A stretch of 64,000 nucleotides of DNA from Enterococcus lactis. Its GTDB lineage: Bacteria > Bacillota > Bacilli > Lactobacillales > Enterococcaceae. Position numbers and translations under genes: made by a program. The notes below the pieces were generated by a model, which saw only the letters and a list, made by a program, of their open reading frames with translations, ran no database searches and had not been told where the DNA came from. Of the stretch, positions 36,013 through 47,100 are shown piece after piece. Every line of letters starts with the position of its first letter. Within the stretch, counting starts at the first letter, position 1. The stretch is from assembly GCF_015751045.1 (NCBI RefSeq), contig NZ_BNJW01000012.1, positions 1-64,000 on the forward strand, in the 5' to 3' direction.

Positions 36013-37896
36013 ATGGAAAAACAAAAAAGGTTAAAAAACAGCCGCTACATCACTGGGTTTGATGGGCTCCGTTCATTAGCTGTGGTTGGTGTTATCTTCT
36101 ATCACCTTCTGCCAACTAGTATGAAAGGCGGCTATTTGGGCGTTCCGATTTTTTTCGTCGTATCTGGTTATCTGATCACGGATCTGCTAAGGCAGGAATG
36201 GGAACAAAATGGAAAAATCAATATTTGGCAATTTTATGTCAGAAGAATGAAGAGACTCTATCCGGCACTCGTTTTTATGCTTGTTACAGCTTCGGCTTAT
36301 ATCACCTTGTTCCAGCGAGGATTGTTGAATAATCTTCGAGGAGTTGTCGTCAGCAGCTTACTGTATGTCAACAATTGGTGGCAAATCAATAACGGTTTAT
36401 CTTATTTCGACCGATTTGCTAATGAATCACCGTTTACACATATCTGGTCTTTAGCGGTAGAAGGTCAAAACTATTTGGTTTGGCCAATCTTGTTTGTATT
36501 GTTGATGGTATTTGTTCGTAAAAGAAAATGGATCTTTTATACCGTGTTAGGTACATCTTTCCTCTCTGCGATCTTGATGATGATTTTGTATACACCAGGG
36601 GGCGATCCAACCCGTGTTTATTATGGAACGGACACCCGGCTGTTTTCTATATGGTTGGGAAGTGCGCTCGCTTTTGTTTGGCCAAGTACTCGTTTGAAGA
36701 AAAACATCCCGAAACAAGCAAAAAGTATCCTGAATATCGCTGGAGGAATCTCACTGCTGGCACTGATTCTTTGCTTCTTCTTTTTAGATGATCATTACAA
36801 TTTCATCTATTATGGAGGGATGCTCCTAGTGAGTCTGTTATGCGTAGTACTAGTTGCAGTGACAGCACATCCTGGAGCAAGCTTGAATCGTTGGCTGACA
36901 AATCCAGTATTTACTTGGATTGGCAAACGAAGCTACGGGATTTATCTGTATCAGTTTCCAGTTATGATTTTTTATGAAGCAAAAGTGACTGATATTGCTG
37001 ATCATGTTCTGTTCCATACTTTAGTGGAAATTACATTGATTTTAATCATCAGTGAACTTTCTTATCGATATGTGGAACGTCCGCTAGCACGTTTTGACTA
37101 TGGTCGTACATTCCAAGTGATGAAAGGATGGTTCAGCAAACCGATCATCAGTAAGAGCAAACCATGGGTCGTTCCAGGCACATTACTTGTAGCAATTGCA
37201 TTCGTTGGTTTCGTTACGGCACCGAAAAATGCTGTAACGGCCGATCAAAAACAATTGCAGGCAAAGATCGCTGAAAGTAAAAAATTAGCAGAAGAAACCA
37301 GAAACAATTCAGAAAATACCACTAGTTCAGTTGACCAAGCGATTCTTGATAAGTACGAGTTGTCTAAGGCCCAAGGAAACAAGGCACAAAAATTAGAGCT
37401 AACGGCATTTGGTGATTCAGTTATGCTAGATGCTGCAACTGATCTACAAGAGCTTTATCCAAAAGTAGTGGTAGATGGCGATGTGGGGCGACAATTATAC
37501 GCCAGTGTACCGTATATTGAAAAATTAAAGGAACAAGATTTATTGAAAGACACTGTTCTAATTGGATTAGGAACGAATGGCTCATTCTCTGAAGCTCAGT
37601 TTGATAGCGTGATGGATGCAATCGGTGATCGAAAAGTATACTGGGTCAATGTCCGAGTACCGACGAAACGTTGGCAAAATGACGTGAATGCGATGCTTGA
37701 ACAGATGACGAAAAAATACGACAATATGACGCTGATTGATTGGTATAGCTACAGTAATGACCATAGTGACTGGTTTTATGATGATCAAGTCCATCCAAAT
37801 CCTGAAGGGATGACACATTACATTCACTTAGTCAGTGAAGCCTTGCTAGGAGGAAGTTCAAGTACGAACAGCAGCGAGACAAACGTATCAGAATAA
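36013..37896 (+). CDS. oatA: OatA-type O-acetyltransferase (acyltransferase-3 plus SGNH domain)
   Basis: Membrane enzyme of 627 residues that probably O-acetylates peptidoglycan and so protects against lysozyme. The N-terminal acyltransferase-3 domain (about 10-365) starts YITGFDGLRSLAVVGV and has some ten membrane segments, with the motif SLAVEGQNYLVWP. A further membrane segment near 390 leads to an extracellular SGNH domain with Ser469 in GDSVM, GTNG, and D591-x-x-H594. A Ser/Thr-rich C terminus follows. The ribosome site is weak (TTGGA), so expression may be low or the start misplaced. Several enterococcal paralogues exist, so the wall role is inferred. Confidence 0.87.
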   Translation: MEKQKRLKNSRYITGFDGLRSLAVVGVIFYHLLPTSMKGGYLGVPIFFVVSGYLITDLLRQEWEQNGKINIWQFYVRRMKRLYPALVFMLVTASAYITLFQRGLLNNLRGVVVSSLLYVNNWWQINNGLSYFDRFANESPFTHIWSLAVEGQNYLVWPILFVLLMVFVRKRKWIFYTVLGTSFLSAILMMILYTPGGDPTRVYYGTDTRLFSIWLGSALAFVWPSTRLKKNIPKQAKSILNIAGGISLLALILCFFFLDDHYNFIYYGGMLLVSLLCVVLVAVTAHPGASLNRWLTNPVFTWIGKRSYGIYLYQFPVMIFYEAKVTDIADHVLFHTLVEITLILIISELSYRYVERPLARFDYGRTFQVMKGWFSKPIISKSKPWVVPGTLLVAIAFVGFVTAPKNAVTADQKQLQAKIAESKKLAEETRNNSENTTSSVDQAILDKYELSKAQGNKAQKLELTAFGDSVMLDAATDLQELYPKVVVDGDVGRQLYASVPYIEKLKEQDLLKDTVLIGLGTNGSFSEAQFDSVMDAIGDRKVYWVNVRVPTKRWQNDVNAMLEQMTKKYDNMTLIDWYSYSNDHSDWFYDDQVHPNPEGMTHYIHLVSEALLGGSSSTNSSETNVSE

Positions 37897-37902
37897 TAGC
37901 TA

Positions 37903-37947
37903 CAAAAAACTTCAGGCAAAAACAGTTGTTTTTGCCTGAAGTTTTTT
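37903..37947. terminator. bidirectional terminator between oatA and yazA
   Basis: The perfect stem AAACTTCAGGCAAAAAC / GTTTTTGCCTGAAGTTT has a short loop, T7 on the plus side and an A run on the other side. Confidence 0.9.
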
Positions 37948-37964
37948 TATCGTGTTTTTAACAG

Positions 37965-38249
37965 TTATCTATTTTCAGGAAGCAAAACGGTTGAGTGTGT
38001 CTTCAAATAATGTTCTTTTTGTTTTCGGGTGAGTTTTTTGAATGCAGCTTCTGCTTTTGTTGCTTCGCTTCTTGAAGAAAATACTTCTGCATGGATCATC
38101 TTAACAGGTCTTCTTTTTTGAAGACGTGTATATTTAGCGCCAGTACCATTGTTATGTTCCCCTAGTCTCCTAGAAAGGTCTGTTGTGTACCCACCGTAAA
38201 ATGTCTGATCTTTACAGAATAATACGTAAAAATAATGTTTATTTGCCAT
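37965..38249 (-). CDS. GIY-YIG nuclease-domain protein (YazA family)
   Basis: 94 residues, a stand-alone GIY-YIG domain. The core reads FYVLFCKDQTFYGGYT (the GIY...YIG equivalent), then RLGEHNNGTGAKYTR and AEAAFKKLTR. Family members are related to UvrC and SLX1 nucleases, but most have no proven activity. The ATG at 38249 overlaps the end of the upstream methylase gene by 11 bases. In Bacillus yazA follows yabB in the same way. Function unknown. Confidence 0.88.
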   Translation of the reverse strand: MANKHYFYVLFCKDQTFYGGYTTDLSRRLGEHNNGTGAKYTRLQKRRPVKMIHAEVFSSRSEATKAEAAFKKLTRKQKEHYLKTHSTVLLPENR

Positions 38250-38973
38250 AGAGCATCTCATGAATCTCTGCTGTGTATTCCCCGTCTGCATCGTAAGTGA
38301 TCAATGGCGGAGCGACTTTGAATCCATCTAATTTACCATCTTTGATTCCTTCAACTAACAAAATATTTGCCTCTTTTCCAGCTTTTGGGTAAACAAATTG
38401 GATCCGTTTAGGTGCAATCCGATGATTTTGCATAATTTGGATGATCTCTAAGAATCGTTCAGGTCGATGGACCATAGCGAAACGCCCATTTGTTTTTAGT
38501 AACTTACTTGAATTGTCGATCACTTCTTCTAATGTTGTATGGATTTCATGACGGGCGATTGCTAGGTGTTTATTAGGGTTCGTTTTATTTGTTGGCAGCC
38601 CTTTGAAATAAGGTGGATTGCAGACGACTAAGTCACAAGAATTATGCCGAACGACGGATAAGCTGTCTTTCAGATCGATGGTGTGGACTGTCATCTGTTC
38701 ATCTAGATGGTTCAGCGCGATGCTGCGTCTTGCCATGTCTGCTAGGCGAGGCTGAAGTTCGATAGCATCAATAGCTGCTTGAGTTCGTTTGCTTAAAAAC
38801 AGGCCAACTGCACCATTACCTGCGCAAAGGTCAACAATCTGTCCTTTTTTAGGCACACGAGAGAAATGAGCAAGTAGCACAGCATCTAAAGAAAAAGAAA
38901 ATACTTGGGAACTTTGGATAATTTTGATATCTTCTGCGTATAATTGGTCGATTCGTTCGTCTTCGTGAAGCAT
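38239..38973 (-). CDS. tRNA1(Val) (adenine-37-N6)-methyltransferase-like protein (YabB/TrmN6 family)
   Basis: Class I methyltransferase, 244 residues. Motif I is VDLCAGNGAVGL, the acidic loop is AIELQP, and the catalytic NPPY is present in VVCNPPYFKG. Family members methylate N6 of adenine, with tRNA1(Val) A37 as the known target in E. coli. Exact target here is inferred. GGAGGG lies just before the ATG at 38973. First gene of a two-gene minus-strand unit with the yazA homologue, matching the Bacillus yabB-yazA order. Confidence 0.88.
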   Translation of the reverse strand: MLHEDERIDQLYAEDIKIIQSSQVFSFSLDAVLLAHFSRVPKKGQIVDLCAGNGAVGLFLSKRTQAAIDAIELQPRLADMARRSIALNHLDEQMTVHTIDLKDSLSVVRHNSCDLVVCNPPYFKGLPTNKTNPNKHLAIARHEIHTTLEEVIDNSSKLLKTNGRFAMVHRPERFLEIIQIMQNHRIAPKRIQFVYPKAGKEANILLVEGIKDGKLDGFKVAPPLITYDADGEYTAEIHEMLYGK

Positions 38974-39101
38974 GGATTCCCTCCAAAATGAAAAAAATAG
39001 TCGTTTGTATTATACTATTTTTATTAAAAAGAACCAAGGTGGCTTGTCAAACCTCTGTTTTTTATGCATACTATGACCATAAGAAGGGAAAGGAAGAGAC
39101 T

Positions 39102-39725
39102 ATGTTTTATCGATTTATGCGAGGGGTAGTTCGAGTACTATTAGCTTTAGTCAATGGAAATGCCCGTTATGAGAATAAAGAAGTATTACCGCAAGATGAG
39201 AATTACATACTAGTTGCCCCCCATCGTACTTGGTGGGACCCATTATATCTAGCGGTAGCTGCAGCACCGAAGGAATTCAGCTTTATGGCAAAAGAAGAAC
39301 TGTTCAAAAATCCGGTTCTGCGATTTATATTAACTCGATCCAATGCTTTTCCAGTTAAAAGAGAGAATCCAGGACCAAGTGTCATTAAAACACCTGTAAA
39401 GATTTTAAAATCGACAAATTTGAGTTTAATCATGTTCCCCAGTGGGACAAGGCATGCTACAGAACTTAAAGGCGGGATGGCGTTGATTTCCAGAATGTCT
39501 AAAGCGAAAATCGTGCCAGCCGTATACCAAGGTCCGCTGACACTTGGGGATTTGTTCAAGCGTAAGAGAGTGACAGTGCGTTTCGGTGAACCAATCGACC
39601 TATCAGATATCAAGAAAACGGATAAAGAAGGAATGGCGGAGATCGAACGACGAACACAAGCGGCTTTTGATAAATTGGACAAAGAAGTGAACCCAGATTT
39701 CAAATATGAAATCAAAAAAAAATAA
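39102..39725 (+). CDS. plsC: 1-acyl-sn-glycerol-3-phosphate acyltransferase (PlsC family)
   Basis: Makes phosphatidic acid from lysophosphatidic acid at the membrane. 207 residues. The catalytic HX4D is in APHRTWWDP. The second motif region is NAFPVKRE and the third FPSGTR, a variant of FPEGTR. An N-terminal hydrophobic stretch anchors it. The ATG at 39102 has AAAGGAAG seven bases upstream; the frame extends to 38988 but overlaps the divergent promoter region. A terminator follows at about 39794. Confidence 0.92.
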   Translation: MFYRFMRGVVRVLLALVNGNARYENKEVLPQDENYILVAPHRTWWDPLYLAVAAAPKEFSFMAKEELFKNPVLRFILTRSNAFPVKRENPGPSVIKTPVKILKSTNLSLIMFPSGTRHATELKGGMALISRMSKAKIVPAVYQGPLTLGDLFKRKRVTVRFGEPIDLSDIKKTDKEGMAEIERRTQAAFDKLDKEVNPDFKYEIKKK

Positions 39726-39793
39726 AGTGATAAGTTTAGGAGTGGGCGGTCTTTTTGAATCTCCTGTTCTGTTCAGACTTTTCGATGAAAAAC

Positions 39794-39825
39794 GAGGGAG
39801 AGACGTCAAGTCTGCCCTCTTTTTG
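39794..39825 (+). terminator. terminator of plsC
   Basis: The stem GAGGG-AGAGAC / GTCTG-CCCTC is followed by five T residues. Confidence 0.75.
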
Positions 39826-39873
39826 CTTTCCAACGTGCAAAATAGAAGACGGGTGTCATGTAATGGATCAAAG

Positions 39874-39882
39874 TGTTATAAT
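39874..39882 (+). promoter_or_regulatory. extended -10 promoter of sbcDC
   Basis: TGTTATAAT (TATAAT at 39877-39882) lies 30 bases before the sbcD start. No convincing -35 is visible. Confidence 0.55.
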
Positions 39883-39912
39883 GATTAGAAGGACATTTTT
39901 TGGGGTGATTGG

Positions 39913-41034
39913 ATGCGTTTTTTACATACAGCCGATTGGCATATCGGAAAAAAACTACAAGGTTATGACTTGATTGAAGACCAACGTCATGTATTATCTT
40001 CTATACTGAATATCGCGAAAGAAGAAAAAGTAGAGGCAATCGTGATTGCAGGAGACTTATATGATAGGAGTGTGCCGGCTGTCGATGCCGTAGCATTATA
40101 CAATGAATTGATGGTTGATTGGAATTTAAAGGAAAGAATCCCAATTTTTGCTATATCAGGAAATCACGATAGCAGTACGCGACTTTCAGCTGGTACGCCA
40201 TGGTTCAGTTATTCGAACTATTTTTTGCGAACGCAGCTAGCAGAAGCTTTCGAACCAGTCGAGTTTAACAACATACAATTTTTCTTTCTTCCTTACTTTG
40301 AACCAATTGCAGCCAGATTATATTTTGAAGATGACAGTATCCGCACGATCCAGCAAGCGGTAGCAAAAGTGATAGATAAAATGGAAGAGCTGTTCGATTC
40401 AGGGAAAAAACACGTATTGATTAGCCATTTTTTTGTAATGGGAAGTGTAAAATCTGATTCGGAAACGAAAATCGAAGTAGGGGGTCTGGATTCGATCCCA
40501 GGCGAACTGCTTGCACCGTTTGATTATGTAGCACTAGGACATTTGCATAATCAAGCTGCTTTAAGGCAAGATAATGCTCGCTACAGTGGCTCGCCGTTGA
40601 AATTTTCTCTATCTGAGATCAACCAGAAAAAAGGCGTATGGATCGTTGATCTGGCAACAGACCTAGAGTTGAATTTTAGGGAGATCGAACCACTGCATGA
40701 TATTGAAGAAATAACAGCAAGTTTTAAAGAATTGTTGGATCCTGCCTTCTATCAGTCCGTCAATCGGGAGAATTATATCCATATCTATCTCACGGACAGA
40801 ACGATCATCCCGAATATGATGAACCAGCTTCGGCAAATATATCCACGTATTTTGGGGATTGAACGGGCAAACGGCCGAGCAGAACAAACAAAGCGCAAAC
40901 GAAAAGTACTAGAAATGAAAGATCCTCAAAAATTAGCAGAAGCATTTTTTAGTGAAATGACGGAAGAACAGCTAACGGCAAACCAAGAAAAATGGCTCGG
41001 AGAAACGTTGCAAGAAATCATGGAAATGGAATGA
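39913..41034 (+). CDS. sbcD: Exonuclease subunit SbcD
   Basis: Mre11-type nuclease of the SbcCD complex, which cleaves hairpins and processes double-strand ends. 373 residues. Phosphoesterase motifs: HTADWHIG (D8, H10), AGDLYD, SGNHDS, LISHFFV and LGHLHN. The C-terminal SbcD domain follows. GGGGTG lies just before the ATG. The stop is seven bases before sbcC, so the pair is cotranscribed. Confidence 0.96.
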   Translation: MRFLHTADWHIGKKLQGYDLIEDQRHVLSSILNIAKEEKVEAIVIAGDLYDRSVPAVDAVALYNELMVDWNLKERIPIFAISGNHDSSTRLSAGTPWFSYSNYFLRTQLAEAFEPVEFNNIQFFFLPYFEPIAARLYFEDDSIRTIQQAVAKVIDKMEELFDSGKKHVLISHFFVMGSVKSDSETKIEVGGLDSIPGELLAPFDYVALGHLHNQAALRQDNARYSGSPLKFSLSEINQKKGVWIVDLATDLELNFREIEPLHDIEEITASFKELLDPAFYQSVNRENYIHIYLTDRTIIPNMMNQLRQIYPRILGIERANGRAEQTKRKRKVLEMKDPQKLAEAFFSEMTEEQLTANQEKWLGETLQEIMEME

Positions 41035-41040
41035 TCAAGA

Positions 41041-44000
41041 ATGAAACCGAAAAAATTAAAACTTAAAAATTTTGGTCCTTTTATCAATGAGACCGTTGAT
41101 TTTTCACGATTGACAGAAGCACCGCTTTTTTTGATCAGCGGGAAGACTGGAGCAGGAAAAACGACGATTTTTGATGGGATCACTTTCGCACTTTTTGGTG
41201 AAACTTCCGGAAGACTTCGTTCTGGAAAAGAGATGCGTTCCTTGTTTGCTACACCAGAAGAAGAAACAAGCGTGACTTTTTCTTTTGAACATCAGCAGAT
41301 GAACTATGAAATCGAACGAAAACCAGAACAAGTTTTAGCGAAACGAAAAGGAAACGGAACAAAAAAACAGGCAGCTAAAGTAACGTTGACCATTTTTGAT
41401 GGGAAAGGAAAAGAAATAAAACAAATCACAAAACGTACAGAAGCAGACCAGTTGATCAGAGAACTGATGAATCTCGATGCGAAACAGTTTTCCCAAATCG
41501 TTTTACTGCCCCAAGGAGAATTCCGTAATTTTTTGGTTTCATCAAGCAGTGAGAAAGAGACTGTTTTACGTCATTTGTTCGGTACTCAGCTTTTCCAACA
41601 GTTTAATGAGCGATTAAAGGAAAAAGCAAAGCAACAGCAACAAAAACTAGATCATTTAGAGCAAGAACTTCATCTTTTGCAAAAAAGATTTGTTTTAGTC
41701 AAAGAAGAGGAAGCAGCAGCAGGGTTTGAAGCCGTTCTTTCCCAATGGACAAACCATCAGGCCATACTAGAAAAACAAATCACTGAAGAAAAAGAAGTTT
41801 TAGCAGACTATCAGGAGAAACAGAAACAATTAGAAAATTCCTACTATCGTTTTGAAACCTTGAAAAAAAGCTATGAAGAAAAAGCGACATTACTAAATAA
41901 GCAAAAGAAATTAGCCGCTCAAAAAGACGAAATAGAGGAAAAGAAACGATGGATTGGGTATTATGAATTTACACAACGCTTAATTGAACCAATCCAGCAC
42001 CTGAAAGAAATAAAAGCTGAAAAAATAGAACTGTCACAAAAAAGCAGTGAACAAACAAAGAAACTAGCGATGACTACGCAGTATTATGAAGAGTGGCAAA
42101 AAAATGAAACAGACCGCATACATCGGCAAACAAAAATCAAAGAAGCTGCTCAACAATTGCAAAACAAACAGATGATGGTACCGATTGTCGAAGCCTTGCG
42201 TAGTAAAAAACAAGAAGCAGAACAATTAAAACATTCATTAGATAAAGAAGAAATGAACGCCGAAAAGCTACATCAAAAACAGGCTATTTATCAGGAAAGA
42301 ACTCGAATTCTTCAAGAAATCTTATTGGATCAGGAAAAACTGCAGGAAGATCGTCTTGCTTTTGGACAGTTAAAACATCTAGATGAAAAACAGCAGGAAA
42401 TAGAACAACAAAAAACAAAAAGTATCGAATCACTCGAACAGATAAGAGAAGAACTCAAAAAAGCAGCCGAAGAAACAACAAAAAATAATCAGCGATTGAA
42501 ACAACAGATAGAACAAGCAGAACAGCTGAAAAGCCAATGGGCAAAGCAGCAAATTGCTCGTCTTCAGCTTTTTTTGCGTCCGGGGGAACCATGTCTGGTT
42601 TGTGGGTCGACAGAACATCCCGTACAACAATCAAAACATGAACAGCCAAATAAGGAAGATATCTTAAAAGTAGAGCAACAACTGGCAGAAGCTGAGTCAG
42701 CTGTAGAAAGAACCCAGCAAATCATTGCCAAAAATGAAGCATATGAAAATAATCTTCAACAGCAATTATCTGATTTAGAACAAAAAATCATGGAAACGAA
42801 TATACAACTAGATGGACAAGAAAAACACTTACAACAGGCTTTGCAACAGGCATTTCCTGCGATAACAGAACAAAAAACAACAACTGCTCTTACAGTAATC
42901 GAACAATCTTTAGATAAACGAAAAAGCAAGATAGCCAATGCAAGAGCAGAACTGGAAGAAATAAGCCAACAAGTAGAAAAGCTTGAGCAGCAATTAGCTG
43001 TCTACAAGCAGCAACAGACAGCAAAAAATAATCAGCTTCAACAACTGCAAGGCGAAATCAAAAGTTTAGAAAAACAATTACAAGATACGGATAGCAACTG
43101 TTTAGAAGAAGAGATACGACAACTTGAAAAACAGTTAGAAGAAGACTCAAACCAACTCGCTGCTGAGCAGAAAGCAGGAATGCAATTGTTGCAAGATCTG
43201 CATATGCTTCGGACACAACTTGATCTTCAACAGGAACAAATAGAAAAAATAGATGAAAAAATAGAAAAAGAACAGCAAAGAATAGCTGAAAAGCTGGAAA
43301 GCCAATCGTATTTTTCAACAACTGAGGAAGTCTGTGCATTCGCACAACAGCAAGCACAATACGAAGAGAACCAGCGCATAATCACTACTTATCATGAAGC
43401 ACAATTAGTGACAGCTGACCGACTACGTCAATTAGAAAATATCCAGCTGACGGAGATAGTTCCAGATACAGAAGAGATCAGCCAGCAATTGGAAGAGATA
43501 AGAGAGATGATCGAAACAAAGCAAGAAAAGATATACAGTTTACAAGAACAAAAAATCAATAACCAGAAAATCTACGATGAATGTCTTTCGATTTATCACA
43601 CAAGCCAGACGCAATTAGATGAACTTACGCAATTACAGCAGCTTTCGCAAACATTCAACGGAGAAAATCCTAAGAAGACTAGTTTAGAACGGTATGTGCT
43701 TCAAGTTTATCTACAAGAAGTGTTACAAGTAGCAAATGATCATCTCCAACGTTTAACGAAAAATCGTTATCAGTTTGAACTAGCGGATACGATCGGCAGT
43801 TATCGAGGGAAAACCGGATTAGAAATCAATATCTATGATGATCAGGCAGGCATGTCTCGAAGCGCGCATACGCTGTCTGGCGGTGAAAGTTTTATTGCAG
43901 CACTTTCTTTAGCATTAGCCCTTGCGGATGTGATTCAGACACAAGCTGGTGGGGTAGCAATCGATGCATTGTTTATTGATGAAGGTTTTGGGTCATTAGA

Positions 44001-44169
44001 TGAAGAAGCTTTGGAAATGGCGATGGAAGCTTTAGAAACGATTGAAAGTGAAGGAAGAATGATCGGGATCATTAGTCATGTAAGAGAATTGAAAGAACGA
44101 GTATTACAGCAAATAAGAATTGATACAGAAGGTAGCGGACAAAGCAAAATACGCTATCAACTTGGATAA
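41041..44169 (+). CDS. sbcC: Exonuclease subunit SbcC
   Basis: Rad50-like ATPase partner of SbcD, 1042 residues. Walker A GKTGAGKTT is at 34-42. Long Gln/Glu/Lys coiled coils run to the centre, where CLVCGSTEHP (about 518-521) forms the zinc hook. A second coiled coil returns to the ATPase half with signature LSGGES near 945 and Walker B LFIDEGFGSLD near 976. Start ATG with AAGA only weakly resembling a ribosome site, so translation probably couples to sbcD. Large and intact. Confidence 0.96.
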   Translation: MKPKKLKLKNFGPFINETVDFSRLTEAPLFLISGKTGAGKTTIFDGITFALFGETSGRLRSGKEMRSLFATPEEETSVTFSFEHQQMNYEIERKPEQVLAKRKGNGTKKQAAKVTLTIFDGKGKEIKQITKRTEADQLIRELMNLDAKQFSQIVLLPQGEFRNFLVSSSSEKETVLRHLFGTQLFQQFNERLKEKAKQQQQKLDHLEQELHLLQKRFVLVKEEEAAAGFEAVLSQWTNHQAILEKQITEEKEVLADYQEKQKQLENSYYRFETLKKSYEEKATLLNKQKKLAAQKDEIEEKKRWIGYYEFTQRLIEPIQHLKEIKAEKIELSQKSSEQTKKLAMTTQYYEEWQKNETDRIHRQTKIKEAAQQLQNKQMMVPIVEALRSKKQEAEQLKHSLDKEEMNAEKLHQKQAIYQERTRILQEILLDQEKLQEDRLAFGQLKHLDEKQQEIEQQKTKSIESLEQIREELKKAAEETTKNNQRLKQQIEQAEQLKSQWAKQQIARLQLFLRPGEPCLVCGSTEHPVQQSKHEQPNKEDILKVEQQLAEAESAVERTQQIIAKNEAYENNLQQQLSDLEQKIMETNIQLDGQEKHLQQALQQAFPAITEQKTTTALTVIEQSLDKRKSKIANARAELEEISQQVEKLEQQLAVYKQQQTAKNNQLQQLQGEIKSLEKQLQDTDSNCLEEEIRQLEKQLEEDSNQLAAEQKAGMQLLQDLHMLRTQLDLQQEQIEKIDEKIEKEQQRIAEKLESQSYFSTTEEVCAFAQQQAQYEENQRIITTYHEAQLVTADRLRQLENIQLTEIVPDTEEISQQLEEIREMIETKQEKIYSLQEQKINNQKIYDECLSIYHTSQTQLDELTQLQQLSQTFNGENPKKTSLERYVLQVYLQEVLQVANDHLQRLTKNRYQFELADTIGSYRGKTGLEINIYDDQAGMSRSAHTLSGGESFIAALSLALALADVIQTQAGGVAIDALFIDEGFGSLDEEALEMAMEALETIESEGRMIGIISHVRELKERVLQQIRIDTEGSGQSKIRYQLG

Positions 44170-44187
44170 AAAGGGAGATTGGTAACT

Positions 44188-47100
44188 ATGAAATGGAGTA
44201 TTCCGGAAAAAGTCATTGCACGTGGGCATCAATACTTGCAAGAAGGCCGAGTGTTATCGGTTGTCCCTGACCAAGAAGAAAACGTGTGGCATGCAGAAGT
44301 CTTGGGCAGTGAATTGTATATGGTTGATTTGGATGGGACAGCAAAAGAGATAGATTACTGCCAATGTCCATATTGGGAGGAACATAAATATTGTAAGCAT
44401 ACAGTTGCTGTGGAACTTTACTTACGGTCGAAAAATCTATCTCGTATCATGAAAAAAGACCAGCCGATGTTAGAACCGGTAAAAACAACAAGTGAAGGAG
44501 AAATCATTGCAAAAGGTTTTTCTCGTCTAAAAACACAAAAAAATCCTCAAGCGGTGCAACCCTTGATTATTGAATACCAAGTAGAAACGATTGAGACAAA
44601 TCAGTATCATCCAGAGCTTTCTATTTTGGCGCTTTACTTACGTATCGGTTCTTTGGCATCGCCGAAAAAAACATATATCGTAAAAAACATCTATGATTTT
44701 TTACAGGCTTACACAGAAAAAGAAACCTACACAGTCAATAAGCAGTATCAGTTTCGTCTAGATAAACGGGCTTTTCAAAAAGAAGATCAAAAAATACTCG
44801 CTCATCTTGCAGGAAGTGCCCAAACGCATCAATTATTAGGCACGAATGGCTTGCAAGTCAAAGGGAAACTAGACAAAAGATACCTGCTTCTCCCAGTAGA
44901 ACAAGCCCGCTTCCTACTAGAACAGATGAATCAGACGACACGTTTGCATCTGCAGATAAATGAACAAAACGATCAAGGAATCCAATTTTCCGATCAAAAC
45001 AAGCCTTTATCATTCAAAGTGGAAAAACAGGGAGAAGACTATTTATTGCAAGCATTGAATGATTTTGATTTTTTCTTTATGCATTATCAGTGGGGGCTTA
45101 TCCAGGGAGTATTCTATTCTCTAACGAAGCATCAACAAACAGTTTATCAAACTTGGAAACAATTGATTCGCCGATTGGAGAAACCAGAAGTAGTATTCAA
45201 GAAAAAAGAACTACCGGCCTTGTTTAAAGAAATCATTCCTCTTCTTTCGGAGATCGGAGACGTAGTGATTGCCTCTGAAGTAGAAAAGGAAGTAGCAGAT
45301 ATTCCAGTCGAATTTATTTTCTTTTTTCGAAAAGCCAAAGGAAAAATCCAAGCTCGAGTCGATTTCGTCTATGGCGAAGTCATCTATTCGACCGATCCAA
45401 AACATGAGGTCTCGGCCAATCAGGACTTTCAGGTGCTGCGTGACAGAGCTGAAGAAAAACGAGTCCTTGATTTATTCAGGATGTATCGCTACCAGAAAAA
45501 TGAAACTGGCTATGAGCGTCCATTGCCAAGCGGGGAGGAACTATATGCCTTTTTCCGTACAGAACTATCTGTCTTCCGTCAGTTTGGTGAAGTCAGACTT
45601 GGCAGAAAGTTGCGGGAGTTGTATTTAGATGCGCATAAACATCAACCGCAAATCGAAGTAACCGAGACTGGTTCATGGCTTGATATTCGGTTCGACGTAT
45701 CGGGGATAGAAGAGCAAGAGATTGATCATGTACTGCAAAGCTTGTTGCGAAATGATGCTTTTTATACATTGGAAAATGGACAGGTTCTTTCTTTTGATTC
45801 AGAGGAATTCCAACAAACAAGTCAAGTATTGCAACAATTACGAGAGTCAATACGTTCAGAAGAAGGGACGATCCATGTACCTAAGAATCAAGGACTGATC
45901 ATTCAAAATCAATTGGAAAAAAGCAATGCTACTTTTAGCGAATCGTTTCAAACGATGGTCCAAGATCTCATTCATCCAGAAGGGTATCAGGCGCAACTTC
46001 CCAAAGGATTGAATGCAAAGATGAGAGAGTATCAGAAGCAAGGGTTCCGGTGGTTGAAGATGTTAGGCCATTATCAGTTTGGCGGTATCTTAGCCGATGA
46101 AATGGGACTTGGGAAAACACTGCAGACGATTGCCTTTTTACTTTCGGAAAAAGAAGAACGGGAAAGCTTTTCTGCTTTGATCGTAGCGCCGGCCAGCTTA
46201 ATCTACAACTGGCAGGCAGAGGTAAAAAAATTCGCTCCTTCTTTGAATATCCAAGTAATCAATGGGAATAAAAAAGAACGGGAAGAATTGCTGGCTAAAG
46301 ACACAGATATTCGAGTGACCTCTTATGCCAGTTTGAGACAGGATTTAGCTGATTACCAGTCACAAAAAATTGATTATTTGATCCTTGATGAGGCGCAAAT
46401 GGTCAAAAATAGTAGTACGAAAACTGCTCAAGCATTGAGAGAATTAGCTGTGCCTCAGCGATTTGCATTAAGTGGGACACCAATCGAGAATAATTTAGAA
46501 GAATTGTGGTCATTGTTTGCAACAATCATGCCAGGATTTTTCCCAACCAAAACAAAATTCAGAGAACTTGCCGCAGAAGAAATTGCGCAAATGATCCGAC
46601 CGTTCATTTTACGGCGAGATAAACAAACTGTGTTGAAAGACTTACCAGAAAAAACAGAAATGAATCTATATTCTGCACTGACAGAAGAACAAAAGACCGT
46701 TTATTTAGCTTACTTGCGTCAAATGCGTGAAGAAATCTCGTCAATGGATTCTGAAGCATTCAAGAAAAACCGGATCGGGATACTAGCAGGTCTGACAAGG
46801 TTGCGTCAAATTTGTTGCGATCCTCGTCTGTTTATTGAAGATTACCAAGGCGGTTCTGGCAAACTCGAACAAGTAAAAGATCTATTAGTCGCTGCCAAAG
46901 AGAACAAACGCAGAGTTCTGCTGTTTTCTCAATTTACAGGTATGCTTACTATCTTACAAGAAGAGTTAGCCGAGCTGGGAATCTCAACATTTTATTTAAG
47001 AGGCAGTACAAAACCGCAAGATCGATTAAGTATGGTAGATGCATTTAATGCAGGCGAAAAAGATGTTTTCCTGATTTCTTTAAAGGCTGGGGGAACGGGA

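Noticed and set aside
39755-39973. Two short plus-strand frames between plsC and sbcD
   Set aside because: They cover the plsC terminator and sbcD promoter and overlap sbcD out of frame.
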